Assembly (NCBI GenBank): GCA_008921705.1
Contig: VFFE01007128.1
Coordinates: forward strand, 2,678,396 to 2,742,395
Origin: Burhinus oedicnemus
Lineage: Eukaryota; Chordata; Aves; Charadriiformes; Burhinidae
Direction of reading: 5' to 3'
Length of the DNA stretch: 64,000 nucleotides
Position 1 is the stretch's first letter; the number at the start of each line of letters is the position of its first letter. The position numbers were made by a program, and so were the translations under genes. The notes under the pieces were generated by a model. The model saw nothing but the letters and a program-made list of their open reading frames with translations. It was not told the origin of the DNA and did no database searches. Below are positions 48,901-62,500 of this stretch, piece after piece.

Positions 48901-50100
48901 TTTTCTAATTATTTTTCTAATTACTTGGTATACTGTAGTTTTTTTCCAAAGGCATTATATAAAATTTTATATTAGAGTTTTTGTTAACATCTTTGTTAGA
49001 AGAGGCGGTATTTTTGTCTCTGCCAAATAGTAAAATTTTGTATGCATATGATATTAAATGATGTTTCTTTTCCTTCTTTTTATTTTCTGTTTATTTTTAG
49101 CATAATCATTAAGTATATCATAGCATAAATAGATTGGATTTGCTTTCTACTAACATTGTATTTTTTCCTTAATAATTAATTGTCAATTGAAACAAAGGCT
49201 TAGGGTCATGTTGTTCCCCGTTCCTTTCAGGAAGGTGGGAACTGGGTAAAAAGAAACTGGCTAATGGAAGCAGGGTGGTGTTCACTGTTTAAAACATGAA
49301 AAACTGTGCTATACTACAAAAGTATGGACCAATATTTAGTTTTATATGACATATACTTGCTGTGATGTACCTCTGCCCCATCACCAAATACATACATAGT
49401 CAGAAACCTTTTTTATGAGTTTTGTAGAAGTTCTTTGCTTCTGGACACAGCTGTCTGAATTTATAAATGTTTGTCATGTATATGACGGCATTATCCAGAT
49501 ACTTTAACAGCAAGTACAATTGGGAGAAAACAAAAGACTGAGGAGGTCCTTGTCCCGAGTGCAGCAGAGCCGTTCATTCCCTGGTACTGTCCACCGCTGT
49601 GTCTGCTAACGAGTAGTGCAGTGCAGCAGGAGCTGCTCAGCGGATTGTAGCGTTGGTGCCAAAGCCTCTACGTCTTCGCTGTGTACATGTCTGAGATTTT
49701 GCTTCAGCCTGTATTGAGGCTGATGTCCTCGACTGAACACCTTCAGTATGCTTATGCTCAGTTAGTGGTTTGAACTTGTACGTATCCGTTAGGGCTTGGA
49801 AGACATTTGGCATACACGTGGATAAGAACTTCTGGCTTCGTTTTCAGTGCAAGGAACCTGGTTGATGTACATCAACACTGCTCTGCAACCAAACCAACGC
49901 CTGGAAGTGGGAAGATGATTGAGAGATTCACTTCAAATCTGCCTTACTTCTCCAAAACAAAATGTTAATGTAAACCCAAACTTTAATGGCTAAATGTGTT
50001 CTTCTCTAGACAGAGCGCGGATCCTCCATTGACTGAACTTCCTCTAAGTTCTTAAGTTTATACATCATTTATCTATTATTTTTTACAGATGTCATGTTCA

Positions 50101-50235
50101 AAATTTTATGTGTATATACAAATGTATACACATGTGTAAATGCCTATACACAAATTTGATTTATATAACTACATAAAAAAGAAATTTATATATATCTACA
50201 CACATGTATACATATGTGTACATGTATGTATATTT
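50101..50235. repeat. Degenerate TA/CA-rich low-complexity stretch
   Basis: Repeated TGTATACACATG-like and TATATAT blocks without a fixed unit; an aged microsatellite. Confidence 0.65.
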
Positions 50236-52310
50236 AGCCTAAGGTGTTACTACAAAATTCTAATTGGACTCCAAATTCTTGGCTAAGAATGATGTGTTAC
50301 TTAATGGAAGTGTTTTACTTGTGAAAAGTGTGATAACCTAATTTTCTTGCTTTGTTGTCTTTATCTAAGTCACTTTGATCAGCAGATCTGATGTCTTAAG
50401 TACCTAAAAACTGATTTTATGCTGGTGTTAATCTATAACCAGCTATGGTTTAGAACAGACTAATGATCTTCCTATTCCTATTTTAAATCATTCTTAAGTA
50501 AGATTTTTAATTTCTGGTGTGATAACTGAGATTATTTGCCACTTCTATTTATATGATAAAGAACTGTGATTATTGATTGTTTTGATACTTACGAAGGTGT
50601 TTATGTTGTCTCAATCAAGAATACTAGTCTTACACATTTCTAGATGTTTTATCATTAATGTAAGAGAAGGATTGCGGCTCTGAGTTTTAGATGTCCAGTG
50701 GTCCTTAATGGAGCTGATCATAGGAATTCTGAAATGCATCCGCAATGATGTCATCTCTTGTCATTCACTGCATGCGGAATTGAGGCAGGCTGTTTCTTTT
50801 AATGCCTAGGTTTTGGAGGCACAAGAATATTCCTGTGTGTTGGAGCAACCATAACTCCCCCCTTAAGGCTAAAACCTCATGAAAAGGAGAAGATTCATCT
50901 TATAGATGAATTTTTGTTATACCTGTATTTTTTTTGTTGTATCTTTTTTTGTTCTGCATTATTCCATACTTGTCAGCAGTTTGTGATTATACTTCGTGAG
51001 ATGTGTCTAATTATGCTGCCTTTATAATGCTAAAATCTTACAAAAGTCACTTTTTAGAAATCTATAATTGTTACTTTTTAAGTAGAATTTTATAATTTTA
51101 ATGTGATGTATTTCCATTAATGAGCAGTAATTGCAAATACTTTTGGCTAGTGTGACCATATTTTCATATTATGATTGTTCCTAGACTCTTTTTTTCTATA
51201 TTTGGGCTAACAGTCTATTTTGTACATTGAACTTTAGCTGCCCACCAAAAACATCACTATGTCAGACTTGGATTTACCCAGGAGGCACCCGCTTTCCTGT
51301 CTTACCACTAAAATTCATGTATGATACAGATTCTGTTGCAGTTGCAGTTACCCTCTCCTGGTTGGGGTGATACCTGTCCTTGGTCTTTAGCACTGCTCTT
51401 TATTAGTAGATTATCAGAGCTTCTCTATTATGCAAACAAACAAACAAAAATATGTTCTATCGCTCAGGTACCATTCCATTAGCCACAATATGAGATGTAT
51501 TTGTGTGAACGAAAAGCACCTGGGACTGCAGGCAATAGCTGCATTAGAAGCTTCCATAGATGCATTGTCAGCAATCTCATTTTTAGCAAATAATAAAATA
51601 TCGCAAAGATATATTCATGTGCTAGGTGACTTGGAGAGGTATCGCTTCACCAGCCTTAGACTACAACCTAGCAGAAGTCCAGAAACTAGAAATAGTGGTT
51701 TGAGGAGTAAACAAAGAATGGTATCACTGCATGGAAGAAGCAAGAACAACTTGAGTAAGGAAAGCATCGTAAATGATACTGGGATTTACCCATCATGCAA
51801 ATTTTTATTAGCAAAAAAGAGAAATACTGTGATTGGGGTTTCTGCATCTCGGCAGAAAAGGAGCATTGCGGGAGTTCGGGCGCTGAACTAGCAGTGCTGT
51901 AACGTACCTTGGCTCAGCAGCAGAGCAGCCTTTACCACCAGCGCTCCTCTGGACTTGCTGTCTAGTCTGGTTTTATTACTGTGTCTGTAAGATGCCAAAG
52001 CCCCAACCATACTAGAGTTTGTATCTAAGCAATGAGCCATTCTGTTGATTAATCTGCTGTTACTGTATAGCAAATGGCTTGGGTATGTTTTAGCTGTAAC
52101 AGGTGGGTTTCTGGTAGTCAGAATTCATATAGCTCACAGCACAGACCATGTAAGGTACCGTGTCATGTCAGAGTTGTGTTGTGATCATGACAAGCAGACA
52201 GGTTGAGCATCAGAGAAAGGAAAGAAAAGAAATATATGCACTGTAAAATGGAAAATTTGTGATTAAGAAAACATAAAGCAGATGTTTGATAGATGTGGGA
52301 TGAAATAATT

Positions 52311-52353
52311 AAAAAAAAAAAAAAAACAAAACAAAACAAAAAACAAAACAAAC
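52311..52353. repeat. Poly(A) with CAAAA repeats
   Basis: A run of 16 A followed by several CAAAA units. It could be a simple repeat or an old retrotransposon tail; no body was recognised upstream. Confidence 0.75.
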
Positions 52354-52848
52354 CTGCTGAGAGAGACATGGGTTTAATCCTAAAGATTTTTACAGAGTAC
52401 TTAAAAAATCGCAGATTCTTCAAACTTGCTTTCTCTATTACTAATTGAGCGTATGTTAGATACAGAGTAATGTTAGTGGATCACAGGTAACAAAATTTTT
52501 GTAGCTCAGGCACATTGATCCAGATACGCTCTTCTAGTGCCACTTGAATAAGTGAATAATTGTGTTGTGTACTGCTGTACGCTGCAAGCAATGTACTGCC
52601 TGAATAATTCTTCTATCAAAACAAAAAAAAAAAAAGGCTGTTAGTTGGGATCCTGCTTAGCCTGGGCCTGGGCAATAACATATATATGTGCAAGAACCCA
52701 AGGAAGTCACCAAGGTAAAGTACAGCAGTTCCTTAGTGGTTCCACACTTCCATATCTATCTGTTGTGAGATCGTAGGACTCTTTCTCTAGTCATGAGATC
52801 CTGCTTCAGGAGACCTGTATGACCTGTGTCGTCATGTATGACAATGTC

Positions 52849-52868
52849 NNNNNNNNNNNNNNNNNNNN
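52849..52868. other. Assembly gap (20 N)
   Basis: Twenty Ns within presumed DIPK2A intron 2. Neither flank resembles DIPK2A coding sequence. Confidence 0.99.
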
Positions 52869-54873
52869 CCCCAAGTCCTTATTGAAAATGTGATATATAG
52901 GCCAAGGTGTCAGTTCATATAAAAATGATACCTGAATTCTAACTTGTATCTCCAACTATATAAGCTACTACACTGTAAAAGTGCCCTTCAGATTCAGTGA
53001 TCTCTAACCTGAACTAAAGTAGTGAGTTAAAACACAGGGAAAAGTGGGTAGTAATTGTGGAGCAATGGTATATTTGGATTGTGTGGCGGTTCCCAGCGAA
53101 GTCAATGGTTCAGACCCAGGTACCTGAACACTGGGATGGCTAATGAACTGCAGACGTGGTTTAAATGGATACTGGCAGTAGTCCACTGAAGTAATATTAT
53201 TAGTGGTCTTCTGAGTCAAGGAAGATAACTTTCAAAGTAAAGATGTACTGTCTTGACTTGAAGGCTGTCCCTAACAAGATTTCAGATTTGTAGTGGTTAA
53301 AGAGTTATTCCAGCAAGAGGCAGAACTTGCTATTCTTTGGCTTACAATTAACCTTTCTTAATTTTTAAGTCTACATTTTGACAAATAAGGTAGCTGTAAG
53401 TAGAAAGTTAGGATGATGAAAACATATCCTTATATGGTCATTTATGCCATTAGTTTTTAAAGCAGCTTTTAAATATTTTTTTTTTTAAAGCCACATCAAA
53501 TTGCTCTATTACTTACTTTTCTTTGGAGCCCACGTTGTAGACAATTGAATTTAGATTACCAGATGCACCAGTTTGTAGCACTTCACAATAATTTTAAACA
53601 CATTTAGGATTTAAAATGTGCTTTTGGTCTCACTTGTACATCATGTGATTTGATTTACCTTTTTATGATTTTAGAAATAAGCAAAATGTATTTAAACAGG
53701 TCTAAATTTGTATGCTTTTAAGGAACAAAAATGAATTGTTAGGACAGAACATTTGGTTTTGAAAAGACAAAAGTCTCTCCCTCGTACCTAATATTCTTAA
53801 GGAAAACCTCTGATTTAAGTATATAAAGGACACAGGATCTCATTAGCAATATTCACCTTTGTCTATTGTTTTTTTAAGAATATATCAAAATCCTTCCTGA
53901 TACTTGGAGATGCAGGAAATAAGGGTTTAAAGGGGAACTGTAGATGACTACAAATACTGGTACAAGCACAGTGGGGACACCAAGACCAGCTCTGATCAAG
54001 ACTGTGACAGTCTCCAAGTGCCTGAAGTCTAAGGCCTTGCGTGTTTTTAAAAGTTGCTGTGCTACAAATTTAAATCAGACATCCACAAGTCGCTTACAGG
54101 ATCAAGGTGCCTTCTGCAGAAGCACTTTGCCTTGCTAATGACGTCCCTTCCAAAGGGCAGGGAAACGAGCCTCTGAAGCCATTTTGCATCTGCTTACATT
54201 TTCATCTTCTTAGACATTTAAAGTTTTTCTTTTCTGTCATCATTTTCTATCTTCCCTTCCAGAGAAGGTGAAACCCTCAAAATATGTGTACAATTAATGT
54301 CTTAATTATTTCTTAACTTTACATTGGGTTTACAAAGGTAAAGGAGGGAACCCATGTGACTGTTTAGGTACCAGATCAGTCATGGAGTGGGCAGGAAAAC
54401 CTGGTCTGTAAAAAAAGCTGCAGTTAAATCAATTGCCTACGACAATGTCTTCATCATCTTAGTGATAATTCAGACGTATTCATAATGCATAGTCTTCCAA
54501 GTAGAGAGGTTATTCCCATTATGTAAATGTTATCAAAAATCAATATTAAAATTTAGTATTCTTTGGCCAGTTGTAACTCATAGGATGAAATGTCAAGGCA
54601 TGTGGGGAACTACACTGAGGGAACAGGCAAGTGACTGGAAGATGTGTGAAAAAACAGGACTTGACTGTCTGCTAAAGACATCTGGGAGATTTACATATCT
54701 ACAAAAGACCTTTTGGTAATTTATAATCACTGTGTTATGGTGAGATTAAGAGTCTTTTGATGTAACACAGGAGTGTGTTACAGTAAGTGTCTGTTAAAAA
54801 ACCTCATTCCTGCTGTAGTTTTAAATTAATACTGAAAACATTTCTCAAGTCATTTCTCCTTTTACAGCTTTGT

Positions 54874-56586
54874 GGTGGATTAAGGTACTTAATGGCTTCT
54901 TTGCCTCAGTCTTTAATAGTAAGACCTGTCGTCCTCAGGATATTCAGCCCCCTGAGCTGGAAGACAGGGATGGAGAGCAGAATAAACCCCCCATAATCCA
55001 AGAGGAAGCAGTTGGTGACCTGCTACACCAACCGAACAGTCACAAGTCTATGGGCCCAGATGGGATCCACCTGAGAGTGCTGAGGGAGTTGGCGGAGGAG
55101 CTTGCCAAGCCACTCTCCATCATTTATCAGCAGTCTTGGTCAACAGAGGAGGTCCTAGATGACTGGAGGCTTGCCAATGTGACACCCATCTACAAGAAGG
55201 GCTGGAAGGAGGATTCAGGCAACTATAGGCCTGTCAGCCTGACCTCAGTGCCAGGAAAGATCATGGAACAGTTCATCCTGAGTGCCCTCACGTGGCATGT
55301 GAAGGACAACCAGGGGATCAGGCCCAGCCAGCATGGGTTCTTGAAAGGCAGGTCCTGCTTGACCAACCTGATCTCCTTCTACGACCAGGTGACCCTCCTG
55401 GTGGATGAAGGAAAGGCTGTGGATGTTGCCTACTTGGACTTTAGTAAGGCCTTCAACAGTCTCCCACAGCATTCTGCTAGAGAAACTGGCAGCCCATGGC
55501 TTAGACAGGTGTACTCTTTGCTGGATTAAAAACTGGTTGGATGGCTGAGCCCAGAGAGTTGTGGTGAATGGTGTTAAATCCAGTTGGTGGCAGGTCTCAA
55601 GCGGTGTTCCTCAGGGCTCAGTTTTGGGGCCAGCCTTGTTTAATATCTTTATTGATGATCTGGACAAGGGGATTGAGTGCACCCTCAGTAAGTTTGCAGA
55701 TGACACCAAATTAAGTGGGAGTGTTGTTCTGCTTGAGGGCAGGAAGGCTCTGCAGAGAGATCTGGACAGACTGGATCGATGAGCTGAAGCCAACTGCATG
55801 AGGTTTAACAAGGCCAAGTGCCGGGTCCTGCACTTGGGTTACAACAACCCCAGGCAACGCTACAGGCTTGGGGAGGAGTGGCTGGAAAGCTGCCTGGCAG
55901 AAAAGGACCTGGGGGTCCTGGTGGACAGCCGGCTGAACGTGAGCCAGCAGTGTGCCCAGGTAGCCAAGAAGGCCAATGGCATCTTGGCCTGTATCAAAAA
56001 TAGTGTGGCCAGCAGGAGTAGGGAAGTGATCATGCCCCTGTACTCAGCGCTGGTGAGGCTGCAGCTTGGGTACTGTGTTCAGTTTTGGGCGTCACAGTAT
56101 AGGAGGGACATTGAGGTGCTGGAGCGTGTCCAGAGAAGGGCAAGGAAGCTGGTGAGGGGTCTGGAGAACATGGCTTATGAGGAGCGGCTGGAGGAATTAG
56201 GGTTGTTTAGTCTGGAGAAGAGAAGGTTGAGGGGAGACCTTATTGCTCTCTACAACTACCCGAAAGGAGGTTGTAGTGAGATGGGAGCTGATCTCTTCTC
56301 CCAAGTAACTAGCGATAGGACAAGAGGAAACGGGTTCAAGTTGCCCCAGGGGAGGTTTAGGCTGGACATTAGAAAAAAAATTTTCACTGGAAGAGTTATC
56401 AAACATTGGAACAGGCTGCCCAGGGAGGTGGTGGAGTCACCATCCCTAAATGTGTTTAAAAGTCGTGTAGATGTGGTGCTTGGAGACATGGTTCAGTGGC
56501 AGACCTGCCACTAAAGTAGAGTCCGGGTCAATGGTTGGACCAGATGATCTTAAAGGTCTTTTCCCACCTAAATGATTCTATGATTC
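54874..56586 (+). mobile_element. CR1 LINE, 1.7-kb young copy (B)
   Basis: The longest CR1 copy in the window, 5'-truncated just before RT domain 0 (LNGFFASVF near 54888). It then carries [97 protein letters not shown] and the catalytic FADD box at 55693-55704. The C-terminal domain follows to a stop at about 56512, and the 3' UTR ends with ATGATTCTATGATTC. Three lesions disable it: a frameshift near 55470, a TGA at 55546-55548 (expected Arg) and a TGA at 55780-55782 (expected Trp). It is about 95% identical by eye to copy A. It lies sense to DIPK2A in presumed intron 2. Confidence 0.96.
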
Positions 56587-59500
56587 CCTACAGACAGCGT
56601 ACATAGGGAAGAAGGTGCTGCACAGTCCAAACATGGTACCTTCTTAAATCCACCCATTTCTGTGATGTGTTCTGTCTCTGTAAAAATGCTGGGGATGAGT
56701 TGAAAATGGTATTAGTAGTATGGCATCTGAGTGATAAATGGTTTCTAAGTGCATACGGTGATTTAGGAAGTATTGCAATAAGCTGAACGTAATTGCTTAG
56801 GTTAGAGGAAGTGGGCTAATTGAAAACATACCAAGCAGTGGGGTTATAAGTCAAACTTCTCTTACTTCATGTGCATTGTAGGGAGTGTGAACCGTATCTG
56901 AAAAAACCCACACATGGGGAAAGTCTTCCAGAGAGAAGAGATTACGTTTAGAAGAGCTTTTATTCCCAGTGAGCTACATGTGGTAATTTGCATCTGGTGT
57001 ACAATGGTATCAGCATACTGAATTGCAGGAAGAGCAGGTATTGTGGGGGGTCAGGATCTGTTTTTAAGATTTATTTGTGTTCAATAGTTAGAAGAAGAAA
57101 AGAAATATAATTAGAAGACCATGAACCAGGGTAAGAGTTGTTTCTTCCAAAGAAGAAACAATGAGGGGAGGATGTCAGCTGGAATAGCCCCTCAGTCCAG
57201 GCAGCTGGGACATGTCCACGGAAGGAAATCTGTTCAGCAGCTTGTAATCTCCCTGAGTTCCAGGTAGATGCTGATCTTTTGTTCTACCAATTTCCTTTTG
57301 GTAACTGTTTTCTGCTTTGCAATCAAGAGCCAGAATAAATTTGACTTACGCTTTTCTTCACCTAATGGCAAAGGAGTCCTAAGGCCAAGTGTTGGTGGAC
57401 ACTGGTTGTTCTTCAGGGAACAAAAAATGTTAGAGCAGCAGCACGCAGGCAGAGGCAGAATGCTTCACCTCCACAATGTTTCAGAGTTCAAAGGGCTTGG
57501 GATGTATTATTTCCTAGTTCAGTTTGATGCAAAGTGTTAGTTTGCAGAAGGAGGCCTACAGGGGCAGATATTAGCCAGTGCACCTTTGCCAGGTTCCACT
57601 TGAAGAGAAAACAGTGTTTAACTCTGGCAATAGCAATATATCTTGGAGATTCCTTTGCAATTACTGTGACAAGACTGAGTCCAGTTTCTAGGGAACTTTA
57701 CTTCCACCAGTATCTGTCACTGGATGTAATAAAAAGGGATACTGAGCAGTAGTTCACAATGGCAGAAATACATGGTCAGGTGATTCCCCTACAAGAAAAC
57801 TACTTAACAGAGTATGCGGATCATATATTTGCAAATCAAAGATCTATGTTTTTTAATTATATATTTAATTGAGGCCCATTCTTCTCTAACCTTTTGAAAA
57901 GGCCTCTAGGTTCTTGATAGTTGTCTTATTAACAGGTAACTGTAAGTAGCCCTTGACGTTTATAGCACTTTCACAAACCATGGAGGGAAATGAGACTCCA
58001 GTCTACCAAATTCTTATGTCTTTTGTAATTTTGAATAGATGTCCAAGGTGTCAGAAATTATTTGAAGTAATTTGGTCCCTTAAGAAAAATGTTGCTGCAT
58101 TCAAGGGCATCAAAACCAGGCAGTGTTTCTAAAATTTATATATTTTATACATTGAGTACAATTTTGGGGTCAAAATGTTCACAGGTACCCTTCACATCCA
58201 TTCTGTTTTGTACATCTGCAGGTTTTTTTTGCCAGTATGTTTGAGAATGTTTTAATACTTACAGAGCACATTTTCAAAGCTGAGTGTGGAAAGTGGTAGC
58301 ATTTATCTTACTTGCTGAATATGCTAAACCCAGTAACATTTAACTATTCTGATGATGTAAATTCTAGACTATATCCTCTGAACTGCCAACTTGTTTTCCT
58401 AGTGAAAAAAGACAGAATAAAATAATAGGTGTATTACCTGCCAGTTAAAATAGTACAGCAGGCTATGGTAAACCTCTGACTTCTCTTGTTTGCTGTGCAT
58501 AAAGTCTCTGTTTTAATAATACCATGTGATTGCGAATCTTTTCGTTACAGTTAACCAACCTACAACCGTAAGACTTCTGTAAAAAAAAAAAAAAAAATTT
58601 TGATACCACCTTGGATTTCAGTGGAACAAAACAATGCCTGGAGAAATTAAAAAGGAAAAAAGAAAAAGAAAGAAAAGAATCTGAGACCATCTCACTTACC
58701 CGCCCTCATGGACAGTTAGTAAGGCGTAGAGTGTTTTAAGGTTTTTGCCCTGTTATAGGAACCTAGGCAACGTTCTCACCCTGCATCATCAAGTATTGAT
58801 GTGGCCATGGATCCTTGAAAATCCCTGGAGAGAGATCTCAGAGTAAGTATTGAATTAACTCACTTCCTGACCTGCTATTCCACCCTGTACAGGAGAAGTC
58901 CTGTCTCTGAAAGTCCTTGGAAGACAGTACTGTGTTTTGAAGACAGATAGTCCAGAAAAGCAGGGGAAAGGTTCTGTGAACTCTTCGACCAAAAATATAG
59001 TAAACATACCTGGTTCCTGTGTCCTCTCCCCCAGGCAGCACTTTCCTTTTGCTGCTAACATGTACCACATTGAAGTGCAGTGCAGGTCACCCTGGCTTGG
59101 CCAGAGACAGATGTCTGTCACACGTTTGTCCCTACTGAAACGACATCTACAGCTGGGTTTTCTGTGAAGTAATGTTTTGAGTAACATTTTAAAATCAAAG
59201 GGTTGAATTTCCCTTACTGTTGCGCTACCAGTAGGTGCAGTATGTTACCAGAGACTTGAGCAGTTTTTGAAGACCAGGATTTGTAGAGAGTGGTTTCAGA
59301 AAAGGGAGTACGGATTGCTACAGCACTGAGCTCCTAAATAGGGAATGTGTATAATGTTTAAGTGCTAAGGTTGTATTTTAGTATCGTTATTCAAGAATGG
59401 GCACACATACATCAAAGCAAAGCCTGGACTTGTTTATGGTGCTGTTAGAAATCTTTCTCTCTGACATACATGGTAACATTAATAATGATATCATTATAAG

Positions 59501-62500
59501 TAGAAGTCATTTATATTATGGTAATGTCTAGGCACTGCAAGGACCAAGCCTCTCCGTGAAAGATCTCTGTAAAATAGAGAAGCAAGGAGACAATCTTGAC
59601 CCAGAGAATAACAACTGAGGCATTAGCCTACATGTGGCTAGATCAGCAAAAGGTGTGGGAGGAGGTAACACGAAACAAACCTGGTCAGGACTGGGAGCTG
59701 CTGTTGTAGTTCACCAACCTGTTACCATTTTGTAGTGTCCGTGGGCATCGTGGCGACAGGGAACTAGGGACTCTTTTATCACTTTACAATTCAGCAAGGA
59801 AAGGGTGAGGTTCCAGCAGTGAAGGACACAAAAGAAATCACTGGAGTTGGTGTACAACATATGGTTTTTAAGTACACTGTTCTAGGCCAAGTCTTTCCCT
59901 GAAGGGAACTCTTGAGAGTTGCTGAAACTGTTTAAGCCTGCTAAGCAATCCTTTTGGGTAAGTGAAGTGCTATATTTGGGGCTTTAAAGTGTGGCTGAAC
60001 TGTGAAAATCTCTCTCACAGAGGACCGAATGTTCAAGGTTTGTACTACAACATCTATATACTTATTTATTTGCAAGACATGAAGCAGGAAGCATTTCCAA
60101 GCCTGGTAGGAGAGGCATAATAATCTTCCAGCCATTTCCTTTGCACATACCGGGTTTCACAGAAAGAAAACTGAGGTGCCTGGGCTCAGAGGAATCCAGG
60201 AGTCCTCTGAGGAGTGGGCTTGAAAATACCTTGCAGTTTGTTCTAGCACGTAAGATGAAGTGCAGAGGAGAGGCTGAGAGGTGGCAAAGAATTGGTTAAT
60301 CCTGAAATGTAAAATACATGCAAAATCTGGGCTACAGTTCTGATTCAGGAAATACGTATTGCTGGGTCAGATTCTCTAGGATTTTATACATTGAAAAGTT
60401 TTACTCCTCCTCCATCTTTCTCCCAGGTTATGTGTACAAATTTTTCTTCTTGGTTCTTCTTCAGCTTTTAGATCTACATGTACAATACTGTGAAGTGAAT
60501 GCGTTTACATGCCATACCATGATATGGTAATATTTGCCTGTACAGAGTTTCATAATGCAAATCTCTGTGGAAAAAGGTAACTCGAGAGTTCCAGCAGTAG
60601 TAACTTTTCTTGTTCTGTCTTGGAAAGAAGTGAAAGATTTCTTTGTGCTCTTGATTCTCTTTACTTCGGTGCTTTCCTGTCAGCTTGAAGGCATCAGAAC
60701 AAGTCTGTCCTAATAGAACTGGTTTTGAAAGATTAACATTTAAACACTGTAATCTTCCCCATACCACAGTGCTGAATGGATTCAGCAAAGCACTTAAACA
60801 CACACTTTAAGTTGAAGTGAAGTTGCACAGAATCAAGTTTATATTTGTGTTATTTTAAAATGTGTTTGAGGACCATTAAGTGCATGCATCCTTTCAGGAA
60901 ACCTTTCTTAGACACCAGAGGAAATTAATTATGTCTAGATTTGATGTAACCTTAACATGCACTAGGATTGCTGTCCATTAGTTTTTGTTTTTAATGACCA
61001 GAATAGAAAATTAAAAACAAATGAAATATTTAGGAAACTATTATTATGACTATATCAAGCTGGCCTGCAACAAAAAGGCTTTAAGAATAGTGGAAAGAAT
61101 ATGTTCTGTAAACTTTAGAGACAGAAGTCTGTATATGTTTCATTTTCAGCTGTTGAATAACAAGTGTGGAAGCTGATGCTTCCATTTAATTTTGCTTCTC
61201 TGCTAACTTAAGTCTACAATCAGACAAACATTTAAAAGAAGGTTGATCCCTTCAACTTCCCCTTACAGTTGGAATAATATTTGACTGAAGGAGGGCAATA
61301 AATTGAGTAGACTGATTTAATAAAAGACATTATCTTCTTCACATCTCTCTAGTACTTTTTCAGTTAGTTTTCAGAGCTGATGTATTTATTAAATATACTT
61401 GCAAAAGAGGAGGGTAGCTCTTTAGTAGAAGGTGTAGTGCAGTTTTCCCTTGGTTTACAAAAGAGAAAGTTAGTCAGTTTTGCTGCTTTGAATTTTTGAA
61501 ACTGTCTTTTGAGTAGTTATTTTAAAATTTTAGCCTTGGTGAAACTAAAACTTGTTTTAACTTCGCATGATAACAGAGGAGGTTTTTTTGAAGTATTGGC
61601 TTCATTGAGAAGTCATCTGAATATCACCTTTTAAGTGCCTATGTTCTCATACTCTGGTACTTCTATAATTAATGGAGAGGCTCTTTCAGACAGTGATTTA
61701 AAATCTACTTCTAGAAATATGAATTTTACAATATTACCTAAAAAAAAGAAAATAAAAAAGGAAAAGATAATGTTCAGGAAATTCTGCTAAAGAAACAGAC
61801 AAAACAAAATGCTGGTGCACGAATATCAAATTTTTAGCATGGATTTTCTGACACAAGAGGCATATATGAATGTGGGACTCTCATTTAATATTTCCCATAT
61901 GAGATTAAAAAGGTGAAAATTAAAAGTGATCGTTCTAGCAGTGTATGCATAGGAGAGCTGGTTAAAATTGTAAAAGGTTCTCCTGCGGTATTTTGAACTT
62001 CAAAGATGGATGTTTCCTGAAATGTCACACTTCCATTACATATGGCTCATAACCTTTAAATGTGGTTACAGTAAAACAAAACGTATTTTAGATTCAACAC
62101 ATTAATCCTCGATGAGAGATGTGCAGAGCTGTCATTTTCACTAAGCATTCATACATGGTCACTGGGGTTTTCCATGGGTCTGTTCCACAGAGATAGTTTG
62201 CCTTTTAGCAGGTAAACAGATTTTTTTCCTAGCAAAACTGAGAAAAATCTGTCCTCAAAGGCAAGCAGCTCTATACAATCTGTAGTGCTACCCTCTTTTT
62301 TCTGTAAAACCTTCAAGAGCGAAGAAACCCATTTTCACAATGCTGCCATAACACTGTGCTTTTATTAGCAATTTTTTTAAAGCATCTCCAGTAAACATTG
62401 TCAATGAAGCTGCATATTATCACCCGAGTGCCATCTGGAACAATCAGTCCTTAAACCTGACTATTTAAAAATGAGGTGATTAAGCCAATAATGCTGGATG

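Larger units (their letters stand above)
43693..54873 (+). other. DIPK2A: DIPK2A intron 2, proximal part
   Basis: Starts at the exon 2 donor (GTAAGT). It is A/T-rich, with a diverged 41-bp duplication at 43809-43876, a tetranucleotide patch at 44001-44043, the 51-T tract at 45884-45934, a TA/CA-rich patch at 50101-50235 and an A-rich/CAAAA patch at 52311-52353. A gap lies at 52849. I searched by eye for the last DIPK2A exon (expected to begin with codons for NKPENWDVW and contain a Cys-rich stretch) and did not find it. An unexplained 153-codon ORF lies at 51430-51891. Confidence 0.7.

Noticed and set aside
59521..60230. Possible ancient MIR/L2-type repeat
   Set aside because: A few phrases ('gaccaagcctctccgtgaaagatc', 'aaaactgaggtgcc') recall old SINE tails, but order and spacing do not hold well enough to call it.
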